Of a stretch of 64,000 nt of DNA, positions 44,970 to 54,358 are shown one piece after another. Position numbers and translations under genes: made by a program. Origin of the DNA: CAVWNR01 sp963756525 (GTDB lineage Bacteria; Actinomycetota; Actinomycetes; Mycobacteriales; Jatrophihabitantaceae); the NCBI GenBank assembly GCA_963756525.1, contig CAVWNR010000007.1:5585-69584 (forward strand), written 5' to 3'. Each line of letters opens with the position of its first letter. Positions within the stretch are counted from its first letter, which is position 1. The notes beneath the pieces were generated by a model. That model was not told where the DNA came from. It saw nothing but the letters and a program-made list of their open reading frames with translations, and searched no databases.

Positions 44970-45623
44970 ATGAACGCACTCCGGGTAACCACCCGCGGCG
45001 CGGTCGCCGTCGCTGTGGCACTGCTCGCCGCCGGGTGCACGACTCATTCGGCCAGTCCTCCCGGCTCGTCGACGGAAAGCACCACGTCCGTCGACTCCAC
45101 GCCGGCGACCGAAGGTTCCGGGCCGGAGACGCCGCAGGCCAGACAGAACGGCGGCCCGGCGATCTCGGTAGCTTCGCTGCCGGTCGGCGGCAATGTCGAT
45201 GGTGACGCAGCACGGCGGTGCATCCACGTCAACTGGCTCGGAACCAAGCCGATACCGCACGATGTGTCGGTGTCGTTGGACGGCGCCGCGCTTGATCCGG
45301 ACGGCGTCTTCGATCTCAGCGCCGGCGGATGCGCGCAGCCGAACGACCCGCCGTGCGGCACATCGTGGACATGGTCGTCGAACACCGCCGACACCAGCTG
45401 TCAGATCGCGGCGACGCAGGTCGTTAACTCCGACCAGACGGTGACCCTCGTGCTGGCCGGGACAGTGCACTGCGCGAGCGAGCAAGCATGCGAGAGTTTC
45501 GTCGGACAGTTCGGGACCGATCGGATCCAGTTCGACGCCCAGCCCGGCGTGGTAGCCGGGAGCTCATCCGACTCGGCTCCGCCTGACTCATCGGCGCCGT
45601 CGGACGATCCCACGGACGGCTGA
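44970..45623 (+). CDS. Lipoprotein of unknown function
   Basis: The 217-residue protein has a lipoprotein signal with lipobox LLAAGC (Cys23), a Ser/Thr-rich linker (24-60) and a conserved-looking domain with Cys pairs (ARRCIHVNW, GGCAQPNDPPCGTSW, TSCQIAAT, VHCASEQACESF), which probably form disulfides outside the membrane. GGAGG lies before the start. The membrane protein gene follows after 5 bases, so both may form one envelope complex. Confidence 0.75.
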   Translation: MNALRVTTRGAVAVAVALLAAGCTTHSASPPGSSTESTTSVDSTPATEGSGPETPQARQNGGPAISVASLPVGGNVDGDAARRCIHVNWLGTKPIPHDVSVSLDGAALDPDGVFDLSAGGCAQPNDPPCGTSWTWSSNTADTSCQIAATQVVNSDQTVTLVLAGTVHCASEQACESFVGQFGTDRIQFDAQPGVVAGSSSDSAPPDSSAPSDDPTDG

Positions 45624-45628
45624 GTTCG

Positions 45629-46573
45629 ATGGCCGACGCGCCACCGAGCGGCCAGTTCGAGCGATGGTTCAGCTTCGCCACCACGATCATCGCGCCGGCC
45701 ACCGTGCTGAGCGCGCTGCTGTTCTACTTCGGTTACGTGTCCTCCCGGGCGCAGTACGAGTACTTCGGCGTCGACGTCGACACGATCGGCCTGGGCACCC
45801 GGGACTACGTCATGCGCAGTCCGCAGCCGCTGCTCGTGCCGCTGCTGGTGCTCACCTTGCTGGGGATCGGTGCGGCGCTGCTGCATGCGGAGATCCGGCG
45901 ACGGGTCGCCGCCACGGCACAGAACTCGGCCCAGCCGCAGCAGCGTGCGCGCTATCGCCGGCTGGCGCGAGACGGCGTGCTCGTCGGGCTGGCCCTGCTG
46001 GGCGTCGGGGTGGCGCTGCTGCTCGGCTATCCCTACCTGCGCGAATGGGCGCTGTTCGGACTGGTCACCCCGATGCTGCTCGCGATCGGCGCGAGTCTCG
46101 TGGCATACGCGTCACGTGTGCAGACCTTGCTGCAGACGCCGCCAAGTAAGGCCGAGGCCCCGGCGACCAGCGCCCACACGGAGAACTCGATGCTCGCGTT
46201 GCGCCGCTCGGCCGGCGTGCTCATCTTCGTCGTCGTCGTCGCGAACATCTTCTGGGCTACCGCGACGATCGCCCAGTGGTCCGGCCGGGGCCTCGCCCAC
46301 TACGACGCCACGCACCTCGACCGGCTACCGAGCGTCATCCTCGACACGCAAGAGCGCCTGTTCCTGCGCGATCCCGGCGTGGAGGAAACCGTGCTGCCGG
46401 CCTCATTGGGGCAGACCGTCCACTACCGCTACCGGCACCTCCGGCTGCTCATCGAAGGCCACGACCGGATGTTTCTCGTGCCCGACCAATGGTCGCCGAG
46501 CGACTCGACGCTCATCGTGCCTTTGGACGGTGCGGTGCGGGTGCAGTTCCAGTTCGAGAACCAAGCGCCGTGA
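45629..46573 (+). CDS. Integral membrane protein of unknown function
   Basis: The 314-residue protein has about five hydrophobic helices: near 20-38, 70-88, 118-135, 142-160 and 195-215. A soluble C-terminal region of about 100 residues (from RLPSVILDTQERL) follows and may lie outside the cell. Only five bases separate it from the lipoprotein gene, which suggests a functional pair. No family was recognised. Confidence 0.68.
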   Translation: MADAPPSGQFERWFSFATTIIAPATVLSALLFYFGYVSSRAQYEYFGVDVDTIGLGTRDYVMRSPQPLLVPLLVLTLLGIGAALLHAEIRRRVAATAQNSAQPQQRARYRRLARDGVLVGLALLGVGVALLLGYPYLREWALFGLVTPMLLAIGASLVAYASRVQTLLQTPPSKAEAPATSAHTENSMLALRRSAGVLIFVVVVANIFWATATIAQWSGRGLAHYDATHLDRLPSVILDTQERLFLRDPGVEETVLPASLGQTVHYRYRHLRLLIEGHDRMFLVPDQWSPSDSTLIVPLDGAVRVQFQFENQAP

Positions 46574-46595
46574 CCTCCCGGCGTCGGCGAAAGTG

Positions 46596-46624
46596 TTGAC
46601 ATCCCCCGCCGGGCTGAGTACGGG
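46596..46624 (+). promoter_or_regulatory. Near-consensus promoter before a coding remnant
   Basis: TTGACA (46596-46601), 17 bases, then TACGGG (46619-46624). It would start transcripts at about 46631 toward the short open stretch 46628-46768, which has no good start codon, and antisense to the end of the beta-helix gene. Confidence 0.3.
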
Positions 46625-46627
46625 TGA

Positions 46628-46768
46628 GCCGCCAAGATCCGCCAGCCGACCCATGTCACCTACCGGGGACTGGACGTCGACTTCGGGATGTCACTGCCGG
46701 CCGCGATCGCCGCACTGCGCGCCAGCCAGCGCAACAGCGCCACCACAGTGAGCGTCAGGGAAAGCTGA
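46628..46768 (+). pseudogene. Short coding-like remnant
   Basis: The frame 46628-46768 is open for 46 codons (RQPTHVTYRGLDVDFGM then SLPAAIAALRASQRNSATT, stop) and has the third-position GC bias of real genes, but an in-frame stop lies just before (46625-46627) and no start is near except ATG 46688. It is probably the end of a lost gene. Its last 14 bases overlap the end of the reverse-strand gene. Confidence 0.3.
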
Positions 46769-48608
46769 TCACCTGCGACGGTCCGTGGTTGGCCGCCGAG
46801 ACGGCGGCGCCCGTGCCATCGACGACCGACTCGATGCCGCCCGAACCGTTGAGGAATACGGTCAGCACGTCGTGCAACTGCACGCCCGAGGTGGGCACCT
46901 GGAACGCCTCTCGCGCCTCGATCGGCAGCCCCTGGTCGAAGAAGCAGTAGCTGCCCAGGCCGTAGCCCTGGAAGCCGCGCGCCCGAGCGGTCACCACCAT
47001 CGCCGGGTAGCCGTCGAAGTTCGGGCTCAACATCCAGGCGGCCTGGCTGGGCACGTCGTAGGGCATCTCGTTCTGGAAGAAGATGTCCGTGCCGTCCCGG
47101 CCGTTCCAGATCACCTCGTAGCCCTGGTAGTGCTCGACGAACAGGCCGTACGCCGTGACGTCGTCGCCGTTGACGATCAGGCCGGTCCGGGCGGTGTTGT
47201 CCGTCCAGCCGACGCCGTTACCGTGGTCGGCCCGCCAGGCCCAGATGTCGTCGAGAATGACGTGCGAGCTGTTGACCACCAGACTGGTGGCGGCCTTGCC
47301 CGGTGTGGCGCCGCCGATCCGGAAGAACACGTCCTGCACGAGCGTCGGCGCCTGGGCGCTCGACCAGCCGGAGCGGTCGCCGACCTGCAACAACACCGGC
47401 GAGTTCGCCGGGCCGGCGTCGAAGATCATGCCGCTCAGCTTCACACCGGGCACGCTCGCGACCCGCATCGCCTCGATGCCGTGCTGCGGGACCAGGGTCG
47501 GGAAGCCCAGCCCGAGCACGATCGTCTGCGGCCGGGTGACCTCGATCGTCCGGCTCAGCGAGTAGACGCCTGGCGTGAGGATCAGGTTCTCGCCCAGCGC
47601 GAGCGCCAGGTTGATCACGGTGACCGGCGTCTGCGGTGTGGCGACGAAGAACCGCCACAGCGGTAGTGACGTGCCGGCCGTGCTGCCCTGGGCCCAGCTT
47701 GTGCCGACGGAGCTCTGCCGCACCGCAGGCACGAACACGCGCAGCGCGCCGCTCGGATCGCTGTAGAGGAACGGTTCTTCCTGGGTGATCGGGCTCGTGG
47801 GCAGGGTGGTGTACGGGCCGGGGCCGTTCGGATCGCCGAAGCTCTGCGGCGGCGCACCGGTGTCGCCGACGAAGACCTGGTTCCACACCCCGTTCGACCA
47901 GCCGTCCAGCGAGCTGTTGCGGACGACGAACTGCTGCTGCGTCCCGTTGACGATCCTGCCGCCGGTGAAGGCCGAGTCGGCGATAAAGCCGCCGCTGGCG
48001 TACTGCGGCCCGGCCGAGCAGTAGTCCATCAGCGAGACTCCGCCGTTCACCTGGACCCGGCGCATGGGCGAGGCCTGTGACACCGCCCAGAACTCGGTGT
48101 TCGCCTGGCATCCGCTGCCGCCGGCGACATTGATCGTGAGGTTCGACAGTGACCGCCAGAAGTTGTCCAGCGCGGTGCATCCGTTTTGGTCGCACTGGTT
48201 GTACACGTCGACCGAGCCGTTGATCACCACGTCGGCCGGCGAGCTGCCCAGGCCGGCGACTTGGGTGTAGTAGCCGACCTGGAAACGCAGCGGGTCGGTC
48301 GCCGAGCCGTAGGTACCCGGCTCGAACAGCAGCGCGTACCGCTGGGTGCCGAACTGGTTGGAGATCTGCTGGCTCGCGATCGCGTCGACCGTCGCCTGGA
48401 TCTGGGCCTGCGGCATCGACGGGCTGAAGATGTAGACGTTGCGGCCGAGATCGGGCTGGCCGAGTGCCGGTGCGGCCTGGTGCGCGCCGGCAACCGGCGC
48501 CTGTTCCAGCGGTGCTGCCGCGGCACCGCTGGCCGCGCCGAGGCCGGTTGCGACGAGGGAGACGACTGCAACGAGAGCGAGAACCATGCGGCGAGCAGGC
48601 CGGGTCAC
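46755..48608 (-). CDS. Secreted right-handed beta-helix protein
   Basis: The 617-residue protein has a signal peptide (VTRPARRMVLAL, hydrophobic stretch, Ala-rich end). The mature part has repeated turns rich in Asn, Val and Gly (DNFWRSLSNLTINVAG, FVVRNSSLDGWSNGVWNQVF, SLVVNSSHVILDDIWAW), the pattern of pectate-lyase-like or GH55-like beta-helices. Relatives are often called coagulation-factor 5/8-type proteins, but no such domain is visible. GTG 48608 is favoured: it precedes the signal peptide, with GGGAGGA upstream. Substrate unknown, most likely a polysaccharide. Confidence 0.7.
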   Translation of the reverse strand: MTRPARRMVLALVAVVSLVATGLGAASGAAAAPLEQAPVAGAHQAAPALGQPDLGRNVYIFSPSMPQAQIQATVDAIASQQISNQFGTQRYALLFEPGTYGSATDPLRFQVGYYTQVAGLGSSPADVVINGSVDVYNQCDQNGCTALDNFWRSLSNLTINVAGGSGCQANTEFWAVSQASPMRRVQVNGGVSLMDYCSAGPQYASGGFIADSAFTGGRIVNGTQQQFVVRNSSLDGWSNGVWNQVFVGDTGAPPQSFGDPNGPGPYTTLPTSPITQEEPFLYSDPSGALRVFVPAVRQSSVGTSWAQGSTAGTSLPLWRFFVATPQTPVTVINLALALGENLILTPGVYSLSRTIEVTRPQTIVLGLGFPTLVPQHGIEAMRVASVPGVKLSGMIFDAGPANSPVLLQVGDRSGWSSAQAPTLVQDVFFRIGGATPGKAATSLVVNSSHVILDDIWAWRADHGNGVGWTDNTARTGLIVNGDDVTAYGLFVEHYQGYEVIWNGRDGTDIFFQNEMPYDVPSQAAWMLSPNFDGYPAMVVTARARGFQGYGLGSYCFFDQGLPIEAREAFQVPTSGVQLHDVLTVFLNGSGGIESVVDGTGAAVSAANHGPSQVISFP

Positions 48609-48685
48609 GACACCCAGCGTCCTCCCGTGGCCGACGCCCTGTCCAGAGCGCATGCGCGGCTCGCGAGCCGGGCAAGCTGCGTCGC

Positions 48686-49096
48686 ATGCGGGTGATCGAC
48701 GACCTCGGTGAGCTGACCGAACTCGTCACGGCAGAGCCGGTGCTGTATCTGCGCTACTCGTCCGGCCCGGAGGCCGATGCCGCGCATCCGAGCCAGGACT
48801 ACGAAGCCGGCGTGGACCTGCCCGGCCTACCGGTGACGCCGCTGCGTCCGGAAGCATGGTGGACCCGGCCCCCGCACGAGTGGGTGGCCCGGCGGGTGTG
48901 CAAGTACCTGAACTTGGCGCAGGGCCCTGGGGAACGGTTCGCCTGGGTGCTGACCGGTCCCGTCGTCGGCACCGGACCGGACCACGAACCGCTGATCGGT
49001 GACCCGGTGCCCGTAGCGCGGCTGGGCGACCGGCTGATCGAGCGGGCCCAGGCGCTGTACGAGGAGCGGTTCGACGTCGGGAAGAGCTCGCGCTGA
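48686..49096 (+). CDS. DUF6098 family protein
   Basis: The 136-residue protein shows the DUF6098 pattern: EPVLYLRYSSGPEADA, SQDYEAGVDLPGLPVTPL, PEAWWTRPPHEWVARRVCKY and GPVVGTGPDHEPL. It is soluble, without a signal peptide. The family has no known function. The upstream neighbour is divergent and the next gene is convergent, so it stands alone. Confidence 0.75.
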   Translation: MRVIDDLGELTELVTAEPVLYLRYSSGPEADAAHPSQDYEAGVDLPGLPVTPLRPEAWWTRPPHEWVARRVCKYLNLAQGPGERFAWVLTGPVVGTGPDHEPLIGDPVPVARLGDRLIERAQALYEERFDVGKSSR

Positions 49097-49105
49097 AGCC
49101 AGCTG

Positions 49106-52100
49106 CTACCCCGCCGACAGCATGCACCAGACCGACTTGCCGTCGAGCGTGTGCCGCACTCCCCACCGTTCGCCGAGCGCATCGACGAGCAGCAGGCCGC
49201 GTCCGTGCGGGTCTGTCGCGGACGGGTTACGGCGCTGCGGCGGTTTCGGCCCGCGGTCGCGCACCTCGATGATCAGGTGCTGGCGCGTGCGTCGCAGCTG
49301 CATGTCGATCGGCGCGGCGCCGTGCTGGATGGCGTTGGTGACCAACTCGTCCGCGGCGAGCAGGGCGTCGGCGGCCGCGGCGGCCGGCAGCGACCAGATC
49401 GAGAAGAGCCCGGCGAGGCGTGCCCGGACGCCGCGGGTGGCCTCGGCGACGGCCGGCACCTCGAACGCCAGATGGGCCGGTGGGCCGGCGTCGTCCGGCA
49501 GGCGCGCGGTGAGGATCGCGACGTCGTCGTCGATGGGCGGCTGGAGCAGCGCACCGGCAAGCAGGCCGGGTATCGCCGCCACATCCGCGTCCGCGTGGCA
49601 CCGGAACTGCTCGCTGAGCGCGTCGATACCGGTGTCGATCGGCGTATCACGCCGTTCGACCAGCCCGTCGGTGTAGAAGAGCAGCGTGCTACCGGGCTGC
49701 AGGGTCAGGTGGTGACCGTGCACCGGGTGGCGACCTGTTCCCAGCGGAGGGCAGCTCAACTCGACGATCCGCTCGAGCTCTCCGCTGCCGCGGTGTAGCA
49801 GTGGTGGCGGATGTCCGGCGTTGGCGTAGCTCAGGCTGTGGTCGCCCGGGTCGTAGACGCCGTAGATGCAGGTGACGATCTGGTTACCGCCGAGATCGTC
49901 GACCGTGCCCTGCAGCAGGTTCACCAGGTCGGCCGGCGGCAGGTCCAGCCGGGCGTACGCACGCACCGCGGCGCGCAGCTGACCCATCGTCGCCGCCGCC
50001 CGCACGCCGCGCCCCATCACATCGCCGATAACCACCGCGCTGCGCCCGGCGCCGATGTCGATCACGTCGTACCAGTCGCCGCCGACCTGGGCGCCGTCGC
50101 TGGCGCTGTGGTAAAAGCCCGCGACGTCAAGGGCTTCCACATCGAACGTGGTGGCGGGCAGCAGGCTGCGCTGCAACTCGACGGCAATCTCGTGCTCGCG
50201 CGCGGCGGCGTGCCGTGCGGCGGCTGCCTGGGCGAGCGCGTGCTCGGCGCGCCGCTGTTCGGTGATGTCCTGATGGGTGGCCCGCAGTCGCAGCGGGCGA
50301 CCGTCGTCGTCGTAGTCGACCTCGCCGACCGTGCGGTAGAGGCGCGCCGTGCCGTCGGCGCGAACCAGGCGCGCCTCGTAGCTCAACGGCTGAGCCTGCT
50401 CGAGGGCCGCACCGAGCGCCGACCGGACGGTGGCCGCGTCGGCAGGATGCACCCGCTCCTCGGTCGCGGCGAGGATGCCGCGTTCGGAGAGTGTCTGCGC
50501 GTTCATCTCGAGTTGCCGGAGGAGCTCCGCCGAGCCGGTGACCGCGCCGGTGCGCAGGTCGCGCTCCCAACTGCCGACGCCGGCGAGGCGCTGCGCCCGA
50601 TCGAGCAGGATCTGGCTGCGCCGCAGCGCCGTCACCAGCCGTTTGGTGCGATCCAGTTCCAGGTTCGCCCGCACGCGCGCTCGCAGCTCGCGCCCGGTGA
50701 ACGGTTTGACGAGGTAGTCGTTCGCACCCGCGTCGAGGCCTTCCGCCGCGGCGTCCTCGCCGGCTCGCGCCGAGACCATCACCACCGGGACGTGCTGGGT
50801 GCGCGGGTTGCTGCGGAGGTTTGCCAGCAGGCCGAAGCCGTCGAGGTTCGGCATCATCACGTCGGTGAGGACAAGGTCCGGCGGATCGACGAGCGCCTTC
50901 TCCAACGCCTGGCCGCCATCCGTCGCGACCTCGACCTGGCAGAAGTCAGTGAGCAGCGCGCTGATGTATCGGCGCATGTCAGCGTTGTCGTCGGCGACCA
51001 GCACCCGTGGCCGGTCGCCCGTCGCGACCTCGCCCGTTGCGTCGCCCTTCTCGTCGGGGTCGCCGACGGTCGGGACGAGCCAGAGCTCGGCCTCGGCCAG
51101 GTAGGCGGCAACCGTCTCGCTCACCGACTCGACGGCGTCTACGGTCACCGCAGCTGCACTCGCCTGGGACACCGTCACGGGCAGCCGAAGCGTGAACGTG
51201 CTACCCACGCCAGGTTGGCTTCGCACCTGGCTGCTGCCGTCGTGCAGCGACACCAGCTCCGCGACGAGCGCCAGTCCGACTCCCGCGCCCTCGTAGCTTC
51301 GTGCCTGGGTGCCCGCGACGCGGTGGAAGCGCTCGAAGAGATGGGCCTGATCGTCTGCGCCGATGCCGACGCCGGTGTCGGCAACGGCGAGTTCCACCTC
51401 GTCATTCACCTCGCGCAGGGTGACGGTGATCGAGCCGTGGAAGGTGAACTTCAGCGCGTTGGACAGCAAGTTCGTGACGATCTTCGTCCACATTTCGGGG
51501 TCGACGTTCCACGCGCGCGAGAGCTCCGGCGTGTCGATGATGAAGTCGAGGCCAGCGCGCTCGACGGCCGGGCGGAACGTCTCGGCGATCTTCGCGGTCA
51601 GCGCGGCGAGGTCGACCGGGCGAGGATCCGCCGCCGCCGCGCCGGATTCCACGCTGGAGAAGTCGAGCACGGCATTCACCAGCTTGAGCATCCGTTGCCC
51701 GTTGCGGCGGACGATCTGCAGCCGCTCCCGCTGCACGGCCGGCAGTGCCGCCGCGTCGTCGGCGAGCGCGTCCTCGGCCGGGCCGAGCAACAGGGTCAAC
51801 GGGGTGCGGAACTCGTGGCTGACGTTGGTGAAGAATGTGGTCTTCGCCTGGTCGAGTTCGGCGAGCGCCCGAGCACGGCGTCGTTCGGTGTCGAACGCGC
51901 GAGCGGCGGAGATCGCCGCCGAGAGCTGTCCCGCGATCAGGTCGATGAACGCGAGGTAGTCGTCGTCGGCGGGCCGATAGCGGTTCAGTGCCGTGAGGAA
52001 GAAGCCGCGCGTGCTGTGGTCGGACGGCGCGAGCAGCGGCACCAACCGGGCGGCGGTCGGTGGGTTCGGCCAGGCGCCGCTGGGTAGTTGCGGAAAGCGT

Positions 52101-52906
52101 GTGGCCAGATCCGACACGGTGACCGACGCTCCTGCGGCGACCTCGTCAACGGGCCAGACGGGGCTGCTCTCGCCCAACCGGATCGTGCGCGGTACGGCCG
52201 GGTGATCGGTCGCAATGCCGGATTGCGCGGCGAGCCGGGCCTGGGCCATCGGCGCGTCGAAGAGGTAGGTCGCGGTGAAGGGCAGGCTGCGGTGCTCGCG
52301 TCCCAGCACGTGCCCGGCGGCGGCGAACACTGCCCGCTCGGAGCGTGCCCCGACCAACGCGGCGCCGAGCGAGCGGAGCAGGCCCATCCGACGCTCGGCG
52401 ACGATCCGCTGGGTGTCTTCGCTGACGACGCACAGCATTCCCTCGACGGCACCGCCGTCGCCGGCAAGCGGGCTATAGGAGAACGTGTGGTAGGTCTCCT
52501 CGGCGTAACCGCTGCGTTCGAGGAACAGCAGCAGCGCCTCGTCCCAGGTCGCGGTGCCGGTGGAGACGACGCGTTCGATTCGTGGGCCGATGTCGGCCCA
52601 GATCTCCTCCCACACCTGGCTGGCCGGCCGGCCGAGCGCCCACGGGTACTTGCGGCCCAGCGTGTCGCGGCGATAGGCGTCGTTGCAGAAGAACGTGAGC
52701 TGCGGTCCCCAGGCCAGCCACATCGAGAAGCGCGAGCCGAGCATCAGCCGCAGTGCGCTGCGCAGGCTCCGCGGCCAGTTGGCGGGATCTCCCAGCGGGT
52801 TCGCGTGCCAGTCCACCGCGGCGATGTCGCGGCCGATCTGGCCGCCGCCGAGCGCGTCAGCGAGCGCGCCACGCTGGGCCGGCCCGTCGCCGGCGGCATG
52901 GTTCAC
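49106..52906 (-). CDS. Hybrid histidine kinase / PP2C phosphatase / anti-sigma kinase
   Basis: The 1266-residue soluble protein has, in order: a PAS-like domain (about 40-170), a GAF-like domain (175-335), a histidine kinase dimer domain with SHEFRTPL (His364) and an ATP domain (NLLSNALKF about 479-487, DTGVGIG), a receiver domain (Asp682 in TDVMMPNLDG), a second PAS domain (770-885), a SpoIIE-type PP2C phosphatase (905-1135; VGGDWYDV, GDVMGRG, DDDVAIL) and a C-terminal HATPase of the RsbW type (1145-1266; ELVTNAIQHG). Kinase and phosphatase of one partner-switching system are thus in one chain. Probable targets are the STAS proteins encoded nearby. Confidence 0.88.
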   Translation of the reverse strand: MNHAAGDGPAQRGALADALGGGQIGRDIAAVDWHANPLGDPANWPRSLRSALRLMLGSRFSMWLAWGPQLTFFCNDAYRRDTLGRKYPWALGRPASQVWEEIWADIGPRIERVVSTGTATWDEALLLFLERSGYAEETYHTFSYSPLAGDGGAVEGMLCVVSEDTQRIVAERRMGLLRSLGAALVGARSERAVFAAAGHVLGREHRSLPFTATYLFDAPMAQARLAAQSGIATDHPAVPRTIRLGESSPVWPVDEVAAGASVTVSDLATRFPQLPSGAWPNPPTAARLVPLLAPSDHSTRGFFLTALNRYRPADDDYLAFIDLIAGQLSAAISAARAFDTERRRARALAELDQAKTTFFTNVSHEFRTPLTLLLGPAEDALADDAAALPAVQRERLQIVRRNGQRMLKLVNAVLDFSSVESGAAAADPRPVDLAALTAKIAETFRPAVERAGLDFIIDTPELSRAWNVDPEMWTKIVTNLLSNALKFTFHGSITVTLREVNDEVELAVADTGVGIGADDQAHLFERFHRVAGTQARSYEGAGVGLALVAELVSLHDGSSQVRSQPGVGSTFTLRLPVTVSQASAAAVTVDAVESVSETVAAYLAEAELWLVPTVGDPDEKGDATGEVATGDRPRVLVADDNADMRRYISALLTDFCQVEVATDGGQALEKALVDPPDLVLTDVMMPNLDGFGLLANLRSNPRTQHVPVVMVSARAGEDAAAEGLDAGANDYLVKPFTGRELRARVRANLELDRTKRLVTALRRSQILLDRAQRLAGVGSWERDLRTGAVTGSAELLRQLEMNAQTLSERGILAATEERVHPADAATVRSALGAALEQAQPLSYEARLVRADGTARLYRTVGEVDYDDDGRPLRLRATHQDITEQRRAEHALAQAAAARHAAAREHEIAVELQRSLLPATTFDVEALDVAGFYHSASDGAQVGGDWYDVIDIGAGRSAVVIGDVMGRGVRAAATMGQLRAAVRAYARLDLPPADLVNLLQGTVDDLGGNQIVTCIYGVYDPGDHSLSYANAGHPPPLLHRGSGELERIVELSCPPLGTGRHPVHGHHLTLQPGSTLLFYTDGLVERRDTPIDTGIDALSEQFRCHADADVAAIPGLLAGALLQPPIDDDVAILTARLPDDAGPPAHLAFEVPAVAEATRGVRARLAGLFSIWSLPAAAAADALLAADELVTNAIQHGAAPIDMQLRRTRQHLIIEVRDRGPKPPQRRNPSATDPHGRGLLLVDALGERWGVRHTLDGKSVWCMLSAG

Positions 52907-52981
52907 CGGTCCATTGTCCTGGTCCGTGCAACCTCAGACGCCGTGCCACCCCCACCGTTGGCCTAATGGCAGGATGCCCGC

Positions 52982-53326
52982 ATGGACCTGACCGTTCAGT
53001 CGCGCGCGAGCGGCGATGCGCTGATCCTGACGATCGCAGGGGACGTCGACTCCTACTCCGCCCCCGAGCTCGCTCGCGCCTTCGACGAGGCCATCGATAG
53101 TGGCCGCGGACCGGTCATCGTGGACCTCACCGCGGTCACGTTCCTCAACTCCGCCGGCCTGGGCGCCCTGGTCGCGACGCACAAGCGGTTGCTCTCCGCC
53201 TCGCGTGCAATGCGGCTGGTCTGCACCGACGAGCGGATCATCAGACTGCTCGAGATCACCGACCTCACCGAGGTTTTCCCGATCGACGCCTCGATCGACG
53301 CGGCTCTCGCCGAGGCCGCACGATGA
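52982..53326 (+). CDS. STAS anti-sigma factor antagonist
   Basis: The 114-residue protein is a single STAS domain with the phosphorylation-site motif VTFLNSAGLGALV (Ser57). When unphosphorylated such proteins bind anti-sigma kinases and release the sigma factor. AGGAT lies before the start. It is divergent from the hybrid kinase/phosphatase gene, whose PP2C and HATPase domains are the expected partners. Confidence 0.88.
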   Translation: MDLTVQSRASGDALILTIAGDVDSYSAPELARAFDEAIDSGRGPVIVDLTAVTFLNSAGLGALVATHKRLLSASRAMRLVCTDERIIRLLEITDLTEVFPIDASIDAALAEAAR

Positions 53327-53357
53327 TCCCGCGTGGCCCCGGATGTTCGGCGCAGGA

Positions 53358-53741
53358 TCAGCGATCCTCGGCGGTCAACATCGTGTCGAGCCCGGTCAAC
53401 GCGAGCAGCTTCGCCACCGGGTGAGAGTCCGCCACGCCGGTCAGGACGAGGCTGCCGCGACGTGCGGCAAGCTGCTGGTGTCCGCGCACCAGCACGCCCA
53501 GCCCCGCGCTGTCGCAGAACGCCAGGCGTGCGACGTCGATTTCGATGTCAACGCAGCCGTCGTTGAGCTGAGCCTCCAGCGCGTCCGCAAGCTGCTCGGC
53601 ATTGGCGACATCGAGTTCGCCGGACAGGATCAGCCGGCACCGTTTCGTCTCGTCCACCGAGACCACGACGGCAAGGCCGCCCGGTTCGGGCCGCTGCGGA
53701 TCCAGCAACGGGTCTTCTCGCACGGTCACTTCGGCGGTCAC
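53358..53741 (-). CDS. STAS anti-sigma factor antagonist (second)
   Basis: The 127-residue protein has an N-terminal extension of about 30 residues and a STAS domain with LAFCDSAGLGVLV (Ser78 as the likely phosphorylation site). The start is GTG 53741. It converges with the first STAS gene, leaving 31 bases. A role in the same or a parallel partner switch is likely. Confidence 0.85.
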   Translation of the reverse strand: MTAEVTVREDPLLDPQRPEPGGLAVVVSVDETKRCRLILSGELDVANAEQLADALEAQLNDGCVDIEIDVARLAFCDSAGLGVLVRGHQQLAARRGSLVLTGVADSHPVAKLLALTGLDTMLTAEDR

Positions 53742-53937
53742 TCCAGGTCGGCACCTCTGCGGAATGGACGCGCAAAGCGCGCGAACCGCTCCGCAGAGTA
53801 GTAGGGGTACCGGCTTGTGTCAGCCGTACATCGACTTTAACTCATCGCGTCGATGCCGACCACGGGCGCTCGCCCGGCGAACGAGAACCGCAGCTGTGCC
53901 TGCCTGAACGGCGGACGGGCAGCCCGCTCAGGCCTCG

Positions 53938-54093
53938 CTACCAGTAGTGACGCCGGCCGCCGATCTCGCGCCCAGCGAAGCCGACGATCGCCAGGATGGC
54001 GCCGATCACCAGGATGACGATCCCGATCGCCCAGAGGATGGCAATCTTGAAGATGAACCCCAAGATCAGCAGGATGATGCCTAACACGATCAT
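53938..54093 (-). CDS. DUF6131 small membrane protein
   Basis: The 51-residue protein starts MIVLGIILLILGFIF and ends REIGGRRHYW, the pattern of DUF6131: two hydrophobic helices with a short loop and a basic-aromatic tail. AGGGAG lies 7 bases before the ATG. A SigF-like promoter stands 94 bases upstream. Function unknown; likely a small envelope stress protein. Too short for most gene finders, but the reading frame and site are clear. Confidence 0.85.
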   Translation of the reverse strand: MIVLGIILLILGFIFKIAILWAIGIVILVIGAILAIVGFAGREIGGRRHYW

Positions 54094-54186
54094 TGCTTTC
54101 TCCCTCTCGCTGCGGATAAGGCTGATGATCGCGGATCCGACGCACTGACCTCCCTGCTTTCCGGCTGTCCGTCCGCAGCCGCCCTG

Positions 54187-54213
54187 ATACCCCCGGCCGG
54201 CGGTTGTCTAAAC
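54187..54213 (-). promoter_or_regulatory. SigF-type promoter of the DUF6131 gene
   Basis: On the reverse strand GTTT (54213-54210), exactly 17 bases, then GGGTAT (54192-54187). This is the GTTT-N17-GGGTAT form known for mycobacterial SigF promoters. The leader to the start at 54093 is about 85 bases. The remaining gap 54094-54358 shows nothing else. Confidence 0.65.
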
Positions 54214-54358
54214 GTCTTCCTCCATTACCTGCGTGCTCGGCCGGCATTTCCGGCACGTTTGCGCAACCGAGCGCATCTGCATTGCGACGCTACGTGCCAT
54301 GTTGCTTCCCAGCCTGTCGGGAGCGATAGGACTGCTCCGCGGCGGGTAAGACGCCGGT

